64,000 nucleotides of DNA from Verrucomicrobiota bacterium. GTDB lineage: Bacteria; Verrucomicrobiota; Kiritimatiellia; RFP12; UBA1067. Shown in pieces: positions 44,210 through 53,840 of the stretch (position 1 is the stretch's first letter; every line of letters begins with the position of its first letter). The notes beneath the pieces are model-generated. The model did not search any database. It saw nothing but the letters and a program-made list of their open reading frames with translations, and was not told where the DNA came from. The DNA lies in the NCBI GenBank assembly GCA_023269675.1, contig JAHFSX010000007.1:124001-188000 (forward strand). The letters are read 5' to 3'. The position numbers and the translations under genes are program-made.

Positions 44210-47200
44210 TCACCTGAGCCTGAGCACCGTGCCGAGCGGGGTGACGGTGAGCGTGGCGCTCGGGCTCACGGCGTACGCCGTGCCAGAGCCGTAGACCAGC
44301 GCGTCATAAGAGCCCGCATCGCCTGTGGCGGCGGTTTTCAGCGTCAGCCACGAGCGGTTCGCACCCGGGATCCAGACGCCGTTGCGCCGCCACTGGAAGG
44401 CGGTCGCGCCCGCTGATTGGACGTAAAACGTGGCGCTCTCTCCCGCGTGGATCTTGCGGGACGCGGGGGTGATGAGGAACACCGAGGGCTGCGCGCCCGA
44501 CAGCAGGTTCGCGGGCGTATTTCCCGCGCGGGCCAGCACGTAGAGGTTTTTGACGCTGTAAGCCGGCCCGTTGTAGGTGAAGGTGTAGTCGGTGTCGTAC
44601 TGTCCGGCCGTCAGCGAGGGGGTGGGGTTGTTGCCGATGCCCATGCCGGGGTTGGTGTTGTTGCTCCCCATGTGGGAGAACGAAAGGATCGTGTGGGCCA
44701 TCAGGTAGTTGTGGATCTGCATGCAGCCGTGGCCGGCCGTCGTCCCGGAGGGGCCGCTGCCGTCGCCGAAGTCGTAGTAGTTGGTTCCGGAAACCGTGCC
44801 TAGCGCGCCGGGGATGTTCTTGTCGTTGCTGGCCCCGTAGTTGCTGGGCCAGAACTCGATGTTGCCGGCGGCGATGCCGACGCCGGTGGTCACGGCCACG
44901 TTGCCGTCGGACGCGTAGGCGTAGACGTTCAGGTTGCTGACGTATTGCTGGAAGAGCGAGTTGCGGTTCGCGGTGGGCACGCCGATCTTGGAGAGGTCCG
45001 CGGTGAAGGCGTCCATCGAGACGTAAACCCACTTGGCGACGCCGTTGGTCCCCGTCAGCTCCAGGCAGTAGGCGACGCGGTCGAACGTCTGGGTCGGGAG
45101 CAGGCTCTCGTCCACCGAGTAGTTCGCGCCGTAGGCGTAGCTGGTCACGTTGGAGATGGCGAGCTGGTGGATCAGCGCGTAGCCCGCGGCTTCGGTGACG
45201 TTGGTCAGCACGTTCGGACGGGCCGTGGCCGGCGCGGTGAAGGTGACGGCCGCGCCGGGGAGGATCAGGTTGCCGGCGGAGGAGCGGTCGCGCACGCCGG
45301 TCACGGAAACCGTGTAGGTCTGGCCGGCGGCCTGCGGCGTGGTGGTCAGGGTCACGGATTGCCTGTTCGGCGCGAGTGTCGCGCCGGTGACCGTCACGCC
45401 GTTGTTGAGGGTGAAGAAGGCGGCTGCCGCGGCGTTGTCCGCCAGCGCCTCGCTGAAGTAGACCGTGACCCGGTCGAGGGACTGCGCGCCCGTGGCGAGG
45501 GCCAGCGTCGGGCGGGTCGTGTCGGTGTTGGAGTCGCCGCCGGGCAGGACGAGGACGTGCAGCACGCGGCGCAGGTCGTAGGATGCGGCGTTGTCGGCGA
45601 ACGTCCAGTCCGTGTCGGAGGTGCCGGGCCGGTTGCCGATGCCGAGGCACGGCGCGCTGTTGGCGTTGAAGTGGTTGAGCGCGAAGAGGGTCTGGACCGC
45701 GCCCGCGCCGTGGTTGTGCACCTGCATGGAGCCGTAGCCGGTCCCGGTCCCGCCTCCGCCGTCGCCGAAATCATAGCTGGCGGCGCTGGCGTTGGGTATG
45801 GCGGCCGAGTTCGGCTGGGTGTAGTCGCTCGGCCAGAACTCGATGTTGCCGGTGGCGATGCCGGTGCCGTTCACGATGCCGCCGACGTTGGAGAGCACGT
45901 CCAGGTTCTTGACCTTCTGCTGGAACACGCAGTTGTTGGTGGGCACGCCGATCTTGCGGGCGTCGGCGGTGAAGGCGTCCATCGACGTCCAGATGAACTG
46001 GGGCGATGCGTCGCCGGACTTCTGCAGCTCGAGATAGTAGGCGACGCGCGAGAAGGCGAGGACGTTGGTGACGTTGTTGACCGCATAGTAGGCCGCGGCG
46101 TTCGTGTTGAAGCTGGCCGGGATCGGGATGTTCGTGATGGAGTAGACGAGCTGGTAGCCGGCCGCGCCGGGCACGTTGGCGGCGACCTCCGCGGGCAGCC
46201 CGTTGGTGCTGCCCGGGCCGGGCCGCACCAGCACGTGCAGGGTGCGGCGCGTGTAGGCCGTGCCGGCGTTGTAGCATTGGGTCCAGTCGGGGCTGCCGCT
46301 GGGCTGGTTGCCGATGCCGAGGCCGAGAATCTGGTTGTCCGAGCCCCAGTTGCTGATGCCGAAGAGGGTCTGCTTGGCCGCCGAATTGTGGACTTGCATG
46401 GAGCCGTGGCTGCCGCCCGCCGAGCGCATGTCGCCGAAGTCGAACGTGGCGTTGCTCGCCCCGGCGACGGCCAGCGCGTTGGACTGGCCGTAATCGTTAG
46501 GCCAGAACTCGAGGTTGCCGCCGGTCATGCCGGTCCCGTTGGTGATGCCCGCCACGTTGGAGAGCACGTCGAGGTTCGAAACGTACTGCTGGAACGCCGC
46601 TTTGGACGCGGCCGTCGGCACGCCGACCTGCGACAGGTACGGGGTGAAGGCATCCATGGAGGCCCAGAGGTATTGGACCGTGCCGTTGATCAGCTTCAGC
46701 TCGAGGTAGTAGGCGACGCGATCGAAGGTCCCCGTGGCCGTGCTCTGGTTGACGCGGTAGAAGTTGGGCGTGCCGATGAAGTTGCCTTTGACCGGGATGT
46801 CCAGGGTGTAGACCAGGCGGTACCCGTTCGCCAGCGAGCCGACGTTGGTGCTGATCTCGGGCGGCAGGGCGGTGGCGGCCGTGACCGCGATGGCCGATCC
46901 GGGTATGACCGGGTTGCCGGCGGCGCTGTCCCGCACGCCCGTGACGGTCAGCGTCAGGGCGGCGCCCGTCGGCTGTGGCGTCGTGGCCAGGTTGACGGTG
47001 CGCTGGTCGGCCAGCAAGGTCGCTGCGAGCACGTCCACGCCGTTGTCCAGCGAGAAGCGGGTGCCGTCGACCGAATCGGGCGCGAGCGGCTCAGAAAAGG
47101 TGACGGTCACGAGGTTGCCCGCGAATCCGGCCTGGGCGGAGACGAGGGTCGGGGGCGTGGTGTCGTTGTCGCGCAGCACCAGCACCTGGAGGGTCTTGAC

Positions 47201-48838
47201 GGAGTACATGCCGGCGTTGACCGCGAAGGTCCAGTCGAGGCCGCTTTGCTTCGGGTTGGGGCAGTTGCCGATGCCGATGTCCGGCGTGCCGCCGCCGGTG
47301 GAGCCCCAGTTGCTGAATGTGAAGAGGGTCTGCGACGCGGCGAAGTTATGGATCTGCATGCAGCCGTAAGAGCCGGGCGTGGGGTGGTCGCCCCAGTCGA
47401 AGAGCGAGCCGCTGGCGTTCTGCACGCTGGCGTTGTTGACCGCGTCGTAATTGGAAGGCCAGAACTCAAGGTTGCCCGTGAGTCCTGTGCCGGTGGCGAT
47501 GTTCGGATCGTTGGAGCGGATGGTCACGCCGGAGACGTTTCTCTGGAGTACGACGCCGGATGCGACGGTGGGCACGCCGAGGCGCTCGGTGTCGTTGGTG
47601 AAGGCGTCCATGGAGGCCCAGAGGTAGGTCAGCTGGCCATTCGGCGTCTGCAGTTCGACATAATAGGCGACCTTGCTGAACGCGCTGCCGTAGAGCAGGT
47701 GGTTGTCGGCCGCGTAGGCGACGATGTTGCCGCCGTAGCCCGCCGAGTTAGGCAGGTCGAGCGTGTAGACCAGGTTGTAGGCGGCCGATTCCGCGACGTT
47801 GCTCAGGTAGCCCCGGCAGACCGACTTGAAGTTGGCGGTGCTGCCGGGCGCGATGGCGAGCGGTGTCGGCGTGAGGAGGTCGGTGACGTTGTTGACGGTG
47901 ACGGTGTAAACGGTGTCTTTGGCCTGGACACCGGTCGTGAGGGTGACGGTGCGTTTGTCGGCGCTGAGCGTCGCGCCGGAGAGGGTGAGGCCGCCGTCGA
48001 TCGCATAGTTGCTGAGGTTGGTGGCGCCGGCGGCATCGAGCGCTTTGCTGAAGGTCACGGCCACCTGCTGGCGGTTGGTGATGCCGAGGGCGCGCGTGAT
48101 CGCCGGGGCGTTGGTATCGCCCAGCGTGCCGATGATGTTGGTGATGGCGGGGAACCACGCGTCGGCCATCTTGGCGTAGCCGGCCGCGGTGGGGTGCAGC
48201 GTGTCCGACAGGTCGCCGGTCGTCAGGTACGCGTACATGTCCAGGAAGTGCACCTTGCGGCCCAGCGCCCGCTGCGCGTCCACTTTTCCGGACACGAGGG
48301 GGTTGAAGGTCGTGGTGATCCATGTGTTGTAGGGCTCGGCGCGCGGCAGCAGGGTCGTGACGATGATGTTCGCGCAGGGGCGGTTGGTGGCGATCCGGCT
48401 GATCAGCGCGTCGAGGCGGTTGATGGCATTGGGATAATCGTTGGTCATGCCGAAGTCGTAGGTGCCGATGTGCAGCAGGATCACATCGGGGTCGGCGACG
48501 GCGTTGAACCAGTCGGGCATGAACTCGGTGAGGCCGATCTGGCCGCCGCTGATCCGCCAGCCGCTTTGCGTCAGACCGCTCATGCCCTGGTGGTTCGAGT
48601 CCGGCAGGGCGTTGGTGGCGTTGTCGGTCCGGGTGCCCACAAAGTCTACATTATACCCCGCGTTGGTGAGCGCGACGTACAGGGGCAGCCGGTACCCGCC
48701 CGGCGTGTTCTGGCCGTAGGTGATGGAGTCGCCCAGCGGCATGATGCGGATCGGCGGCGTCTGGGCCTGTGACGCGGAGATGAGAACGAGCCCGGCGAGA
48801 CCCGCCAGGAATCGAACGGACGAACGGATGCCTCTCAT
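44210..48838 (-). CDS. Giant secreted SGNH-like protein with altered block III (gene D)
   Basis: The 1542-residue protein has a signal peptide (FLAGLAGLVLISASQAQ) and an AAGGAGGG ribosome site. The domain order is SGNH-Ig-M1-Ig-M2-M3-Ig-M4-Ig, as in genes B and C. The SGNH domain keeps the nucleophile block GDSITYG and the Asp/His block DTLHP, but block III reads GTYD where the family and all five other copies here have GTND. The Asn normally helps form the oxyanion hole. The substrate side also differs (a longer LPDSNHQGMSGLTQSGW region). Activity may be changed or lost. It is read divergently from the ABC ATPase gene. Confidence 0.87.
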   Translation of the reverse strand: MRGIRSSVRFLAGLAGLVLISASQAQTPPIRIMPLGDSITYGQNTPGGYRLPLYVALTNAGYNVDFVGTRTDNATNALPDSNHQGMSGLTQSGWRISGGQIGLTEFMPDWFNAVADPDVILLHIGTYDFGMTNDYPNAINRLDALISRIATNRPCANIIVTTLLPRAEPYNTWITTTFNPLVSGKVDAQRALGRKVHFLDMYAYLTTGDLSDTLHPTAAGYAKMADAWFPAITNIIGTLGDTNAPAITRALGITNRQQVAVTFSKALDAAGATNLSNYAIDGGLTLSGATLSADKRTVTLTTGVQAKDTVYTVTVNNVTDLLTPTPLAIAPGSTANFKSVCRGYLSNVAESAAYNLVYTLDLPNSAGYGGNIVAYAADNHLLYGSAFSKVAYYVELQTPNGQLTYLWASMDAFTNDTERLGVPTVASGVVLQRNVSGVTIRSNDPNIATGTGLTGNLEFWPSNYDAVNNASVQNASGSLFDWGDHPTPGSYGCMQIHNFAASQTLFTFSNWGSTGGGTPDIGIGNCPNPKQSGLDWTFAVNAGMYSVKTLQVLVLRDNDTTPPTLVSAQAGFAGNLVTVTFSEPLAPDSVDGTRFSLDNGVDVLAATLLADQRTVNLATTPQPTGAALTLTVTGVRDSAAGNPVIPGSAIAVTAATALPPEISTNVGSLANGYRLVYTLDIPVKGNFIGTPNFYRVNQSTATGTFDRVAYYLELKLINGTVQYLWASMDAFTPYLSQVGVPTAASKAAFQQYVSNLDVLSNVAGITNGTGMTGGNLEFWPNDYGQSNALAVAGASNATFDFGDMRSAGGSHGSMQVHNSAAKQTLFGISNWGSDNQILGLGIGNQPSGSPDWTQCYNAGTAYTRRTLHVLVRPGPGSTNGLPAEVAANVPGAAGYQLVYSITNIPIPASFNTNAAAYYAVNNVTNVLAFSRVAYYLELQKSGDASPQFIWTSMDAFTADARKIGVPTNNCVFQQKVKNLDVLSNVGGIVNGTGIATGNIEFWPSDYTQPNSAAIPNASAASYDFGDGGGGTGTGYGSMQVHNHGAGAVQTLFALNHFNANSAPCLGIGNRPGTSDTDWTFADNAASYDLRRVLHVLVLPGGDSNTDTTRPTLALATGAQSLDRVTVYFSEALADNAAAAAFFTLNNGVTVTGATLAPNRQSVTLTTTPQAAGQTYTVSVTGVRDRSSAGNLILPGAAVTFTAPATARPNVLTNVTEAAGYALIHQLAISNVTSYAYGANYSVDESLLPTQTFDRVAYCLELTGTNGVAKWVYVSMDAFTADLSKIGVPTANRNSLFQQYVSNLNVYAYASDGNVAVTTGVGIAAGNIEFWPSNYGASNDKNIPGALGTVSGTNYYDFGDGSGPSGTTAGHGCMQIHNYLMAHTILSFSHMGSNNTNPGMGIGNNPTPSLTAGQYDTDYTFTYNGPAYSVKNLYVLARAGNTPANLLSGAQPSVFLITPASRKIHAGESATFYVQSAGATAFQWRRNGVWIPGANRSWLTLKTAATGDAGSYDALVYGSGTAYAVSPSATLTVTPLGTVLRLR

Positions 48839-48925
48839 GACAGACCCTCCTTATTCGTATCATCAAGTAAGCAAAAAACCACCCATGCGCGTCTGAAATA
48901 AACGTATACAATTGATACGTTTAAA

Positions 48926-48955
48926 ACTTTACCCGATGGCCAACCAATAACGCAA
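48926..48955 (-). promoter_or_regulatory. Promoter of giant gene D, shared architecture
   Basis: On the minus strand TTGCGT (complement of 48950-48955), an 18-bp spacer with GGCCATC and TAAAGT (complement of 48926-48931) lie 88 bp before the start codon at 48838. Confidence 0.65.
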
Positions 48956-49084
48956 GATGAAAAACAGGTATATACCGCCAGTCCCGACGCGATCTGTCGG
49001 TTTACCATCTTGCTTTAGCCGAAAGAATACAGGTAGAATGAGCACTCAGATTCCACACAAGGGTCAAACGTGCCGGGGTAAACG

Positions 49085-50176
<1,092 letters not shown>

Positions 50177-50182
<6 letters not shown>

Positions 50183-50255
50183 GATGACGATTATGATTAC
50201 AAAGTTCTCTTATGTTCCCACGTCTTAATCTTAATCCTAATCTTAATCGTTATCC
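50177..50255. repeat. Inverted GATTA-type array
   Basis: GATTAGGATGACGATTATGA on the left and TAATC/TTAATCCTAATCTTAAT on the right (about 50224-50250) form inverted arms around about 30 bp. A very similar array lies at 55022-55095. The left arm supplies the stop codon of the ABC gene. Confidence 0.5.
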
Positions 50256-50311
50256 CTTCCCCGCGGTGTGTTTCCGCTTGGCAAACGTGTAGTGAAGGTT
50301 TAAGAATTCAA

Positions 50312-50902
50312 ATGGTCGGATGGCGTAAAAGTGCCGGTGTCATCGTGGCGGGGTGCCTGCTGTCGTGCGGGTGCGCCTCGACCTACTGGGCGAACCGCGG
50401 GCGTGATGCCAAGGACGTGCTGACCTGCGCGGTGGGGCTGGGGATCGGCGCCAAGGCGCGCGTCGGGCCGCTGCAGGCGCCCCTGATCGTGCAGAGCGAT
50501 TACGCGGGGCTGCGCTGCGGGGAGTGGTTCACCTCGCCGATGCGCGATGATTTCTGGACGTACGTTTCGGAGGCCGGGCATGTGGTGGACCAGCCCTTTC
50601 CCGTCTATCTGAATGAGTATGACGCCTTGTACTCCGGGTATGAAATCTTCGACCCCGGCGGTGACGCGGCGCACCGCCACAAACGTGTGGCCAGTCAGGG
50701 CATGGGTGTTTTCGGGACCTTCGATGACGACCGTCGCAACTACGGATTCTACACGCAGGTCGAAGGCACCGTGGGGGTGATCGGATCCTTGAGATTGGGG
50801 GTGAATCCCGGGGAGCTGATCGATTGGCTGCTGGGGTTCACGGGGTATGACCTTTTTGCGGACGACATGGGAAGGGATGGTGATCCATGGGTGAGAAACT
50901 AG
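50312..50902 (+). CDS. Predicted lipoprotein of unknown function
   Basis: The 196-residue protein starts with a lipoprotein signal (VIVAGCLLSCGCAS) whose lipobox cysteine is one of the two in SCGC. The mature part has no domain I recognise; it contains repeated glycines and aromatic residues (DYAGLRCGEWF, YDALYSGYEIF) that suggest a small beta structure at the membrane. Its last 16 nt overlap the PIG-L gene start, so the two are likely coupled. PVC genomes carry similar short lipoproteins, but a function cannot be assigned. Confidence 0.7.
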   Translation: MVGWRKSAGVIVAGCLLSCGCASTYWANRGRDAKDVLTCAVGLGIGAKARVGPLQAPLIVQSDYAGLRCGEWFTSPMRDDFWTYVSEAGHVVDQPFPVYLNEYDALYSGYEIFDPGGDAAHRHKRVASQGMGVFGTFDDDRRNYGFYTQVEGTVGVIGSLRLGVNPGELIDWLLGFTGYDLFADDMGRDGDPWVRN

Positions 50903-51660
50903 TCGCTCTGGCGATGTCGGCGCATCCGGACGACATCGAGTTCATGATGAGCGGCACGCTGCTGCTGCTGAAGCAGGCGGGCGTGGAGATTCACATGTGC
51001 AACCTCGCGAACGGCTGCTACGGGTCACAGGTCTATTCGAAAGAGGAGGCCGCCCGCATCCGCGCGGGCGAGGCCCAGGCGTCGGCGCAGGTCGCGGGCG
51101 CGGTCTGGCACCCCTCGCTTTTTGACGACACCGCCATTTTTTACGACGCGCCGTCCCTCGCGAAGGTGACGGCGGTGGTGCGCCGGGTCCGGCCGGACAT
51201 CGTGTTGACCCTGTCGCGCTACGACTACATGGAGGACCACGAGTACGCCTCGCGCCTGACCAGTTCCGCGGTCTTCAACCGCTGCCTGCCCTGCTATGTG
51301 ACCGATCCTCCGGTGCCCTCGTTCAACAAGCCCGTGGCGGTTTACCATTCGGTTCCCCATGCGCTGATGGACATGCAGCGCGATCCGGTGGTGCCCGAGT
51401 TTGTCGTCGATATCACCCGCGTCATGGACGTCAAGCGCGCGATGCTCGAGCAGCACGTCAGCCAGAAAGAGTGGCTCGACGCCACCCAGGGCATGGGTTC
51501 CTATGTGGAGAGCATGGCGGAGGTGTGCCGCATGCTGGGCAGCCGCTACGGCGCGTGCGCCTACGCCGAGGGGTGGCGTCGGCACAACCACATGGGTTAC
51601 TGCGGCCCCGATTTCCATCCGCTGGAGTCCCTCCTCGCGGATGGTTTGAAAAGGTGTTGA
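50887..51660 (+). CDS. PIG-L family N-acetylglucosaminyl deacetylase-like protein
   Basis: The 257-residue protein shows the LmbE/PIG-L metal site: SAHPDDIE near residues 10-17 (His and two Asp) and a second conserved region [12 protein letters not shown] near 115-125 that should carry the remaining His ligand. The family uses zinc to remove acetyl groups from N-acetylglucosamine-type sugars. Its neighbours are a NagB-like protein and sugar kinases, which fits amino-sugar use. The ATG at 50887 overlaps the lipoprotein gene; no separate ribosome site is needed if translation is coupled. Confidence 0.9.
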   Translation: MGEKLVALAMSAHPDDIEFMMSGTLLLLKQAGVEIHMCNLANGCYGSQVYSKEEAARIRAGEAQASAQVAGAVWHPSLFDDTAIFYDAPSLAKVTAVVRRVRPDIVLTLSRYDYMEDHEYASRLTSSAVFNRCLPCYVTDPPVPSFNKPVAVYHSVPHALMDMQRDPVVPEFVVDITRVMDVKRAMLEQHVSQKEWLDATQGMGSYVESMAEVCRMLGSRYGACAYAEGWRRHNHMGYCGPDFHPLESLLADGLKRC

Positions 51661-51743
51661 GGCGGGTCCGGCGAACCCGCCCGCCCCGCGATAGACACAC
51701 AGGCGCGTCACCGATTCTTCAAGGCGAACAAGGGAGGCTTAAA

Positions 51744-52673
51744 ATGGCACGGGCGATCAGCAAGTTGGCTCCGGGCTGGTGGGACTACACCACGCTCGAC
51801 AGCGCGATCCTGAACGATGCGGCGAAACTCACCGCCAAGGACCTCGAACAGTTGGCCCGCCCCGGCTTCCGGGTGAGCCTGTACGACACGGTCGAGGAGT
51901 TCTACGCCGCCGAGGCGTTGGAGTACATCGCCGCGTGGCGGCAGGCGACGCCGGACAATCCGGCGGGCGTGTGCGGTCCGATCGGTCCGACCGAGCAGCT
52001 GCCGCTGGTGGCGCGGATCGTGAACGCGATCGGGCTGAACCTGCGCGACGCCCATTTCTGGGGCATGGACGAGTGGGTCGAGAACGGCGCAACCGTCGCG
52101 CCGACCCACCCGCTCTCCTTCGCCAAGTGCGACCGCGAGCTGTGCTTCGACCGCATCCGGCCGGAGTTGCAAATGCCCGAGGCGAACCTGCACTTTCCGG
52201 CCGGCGACCTTTCGGCCTACTCGAGGGGCTACGATCAGGTGCGGTGCCTGCTGATGCAGGGCGGCCAGGGCGAGATCAAGCACTGGGCGTTTAACGATCC
52301 GCCGAAGCGCGAGGGGGCGTATGCGGACGCGCCGCCGCCGCCGGAGGTCTACCGCCGGCAGTCCGCGCGCATCGTGGATCTGCATCCCGTGACCATCATC
52401 CAGAACGCGCGCACCTCGGGCGGCGGCAATGTCGCCATGGTGCCGGTCCGGGCGGCCACGGTCGGCCCGGTGGAGACGTGGAAGGCGGAGAAGGTCTCGA
52501 TCTGGCACCCGGGGCACCACGACAACCCGTTCGGCCTGCGGCTCTCGGCCCTGATGATCTCCAAACGCGTCCCGGACAGCAGCGTGCCGATGTCGCTGCT
52601 GGCCGACCATCCCAACGTGCACTTCCACTACTTGCGTGCGGGCATCGGCGACGTGTCGGTCGAGATGCACTGA
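51744..52673 (+). CDS. NagB/RpiA-superfamily protein (glucosamine-6-phosphate deaminase-like)
   Basis: The 309-residue protein aligns by eye with glucosamine-6-phosphate deaminase/6-phosphogluconolactonase: a phosphate-binding start [19 protein letters not shown], the family Asp-Glu pair in [12 protein letters not shown], and a later AFNDPP comparable to AFNEPG of NagB. It is longer than NagB (about 266) and lacks a convincing match to the catalytic His loop, so the substrate may differ. A GGGAGG ribosome site 9 bp before 51744 sets the start; the longer open frame from 51471 overlaps the PIG-L gene. It follows PIG-L by 83 bp. Confidence 0.82.
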   Translation: MARAISKLAPGWWDYTTLDSAILNDAAKLTAKDLEQLARPGFRVSLYDTVEEFYAAEALEYIAAWRQATPDNPAGVCGPIGPTEQLPLVARIVNAIGLNLRDAHFWGMDEWVENGATVAPTHPLSFAKCDRELCFDRIRPELQMPEANLHFPAGDLSAYSRGYDQVRCLLMQGGQGEIKHWAFNDPPKREGAYADAPPPPEVYRRQSARIVDLHPVTIIQNARTSGGGNVAMVPVRAATVGPVETWKAEKVSIWHPGHHDNPFGLRLSALMISKRVPDSSVPMSLLADHPNVHFHYLRAGIGDVSVEMH

Positions 52674-52687
52674 GACAGGAGAGCTTT

Positions 52688-53839
52688 ATGCGTGAACTGA
52701 AAACGATAGCGGCGGGGCACGTCTGCCTCGACATCATCCCCACCTTTCTGCACGGGGCGGCCTCGCTCGATGCCGTGATGCAGCCCGGCAAGCTGGTGGA
52801 CATGGGGCCGGCAGTGCTCTCTACCGGCGGCGCGGTCGCGAACACCGGCCTGGCCTTGCGGCGGCTGGGTCTGCCCGTGCGGCTGATGGGCAAGGTGGGG
52901 GCGGACGCGTTCGGCGCGGCTGTGATCGACATCTTCAGGAGGCAGGACGAGGCGCTGGTGCAGACCATGATCGTCGACCCGTCGGTCGCGACCTCTTACA
53001 CCGTGGTGATCAATCCTCCCGGCATCGACCGCGTGTTCCTGCACTGCCCGGGCGCGAACGACACGTTTACGGCGGAGGACGTGACGCCGGCCCTGCTGGA
53101 GGGCATGGACCTTTTCCATTTCGGGTATCCCCCTCTGATGAAGGCGTTTTACAGCGACGCGGGCGAACTGGCGCGCCTCTTCAAGAAAGTCAAGGCCTGC
53201 GGCCTGGCGACCTCGCTGGACATGGCGCTGCCTGACCCGCAGTCGCCCGCCGGCCAGGCGGATTGGCCCGCGGTCCTGCGGCAGGCGCTGCCGTTTGTCG
53301 ACATCTTCTCGCCCAGCCTCGACGAGATCGTCTTCATGCTGCACCGCGAGCGGGGACTCAAGGCCCGTGCCCGCGCGGCGGAGGGCGTGCCCCTCGGGGG
53401 GCTGAAGGCGGAAGAGGTGTGCGCGCTGGCGGGCGAGCTGATCGGCCTGGGCGTGGCGGTGGTGATGCTCAAGCTGGGCAACCAGGGCGCGTACCTGCGC
53501 GTGACCAGCGACGCGTCCCGGCTGGCGGCGTGCGGCTGTTTCGACGCTGCGGCGTGCGGGGCGTGGGCGGGTGCGGAGTTCTTCGCGCCGTGCTTCGACG
53601 CCCGCGTGGCGGGCACGACCGGCTCGGGCGACTGCACCGTGGCGGGGCTGCTGGCCGCGGTCGCCAAAGGCCTGGGCCCGGCCGAGGCCGCGCGCACGGC
53701 GGTGGCCGTGGGTTCGGCCAGCGTCGAACAGCCGGACGCCACCAGCGGCGTGCCGGAGTGGGCCGTTCTGGACGCGCGTATCCGCGCGGGCTGGGGACGC
53801 GAGACGCCGCAAGTGACCTTCCGCGTGGAGATGGCGTAA
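52688..53839 (+). CDS. PfkB-family carbohydrate kinase
   Basis: The 383-residue kinase has the ribokinase-type N-terminal sugar region (TGGAVANTGLALRRLGLPVR) and the C-terminal ATP/anion-hole motif GTTGSGDCTVAGLLAAV with the catalytic Asp. PfkB kinases phosphorylate sugars such as ribose, fructose, 2-keto-3-deoxygluconate or adenosine. An insert near residues 290-305 (CGCFDAAACGAWAGAEFF) is unusual. A GACAGGAGAG ribosome site precedes 52688, and a longer upstream open frame is not needed. It ends one base before the mannitol-type dehydrogenase gene. Confidence 0.92.
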   Translation: MRELKTIAAGHVCLDIIPTFLHGAASLDAVMQPGKLVDMGPAVLSTGGAVANTGLALRRLGLPVRLMGKVGADAFGAAVIDIFRRQDEALVQTMIVDPSVATSYTVVINPPGIDRVFLHCPGANDTFTAEDVTPALLEGMDLFHFGYPPLMKAFYSDAGELARLFKKVKACGLATSLDMALPDPQSPAGQADWPAVLRQALPFVDIFSPSLDEIVFMLHRERGLKARARAAEGVPLGGLKAEEVCALAGELIGLGVAVVMLKLGNQGAYLRVTSDASRLAACGCFDAAACGAWAGAEFFAPCFDARVAGTTGSGDCTVAGLLAAVAKGLGPAEAARTAVAVGSASVEQPDATSGVPEWAVLDARIRAGWGRETPQVTFRVEMA

Positions 53840-53840
53840 G

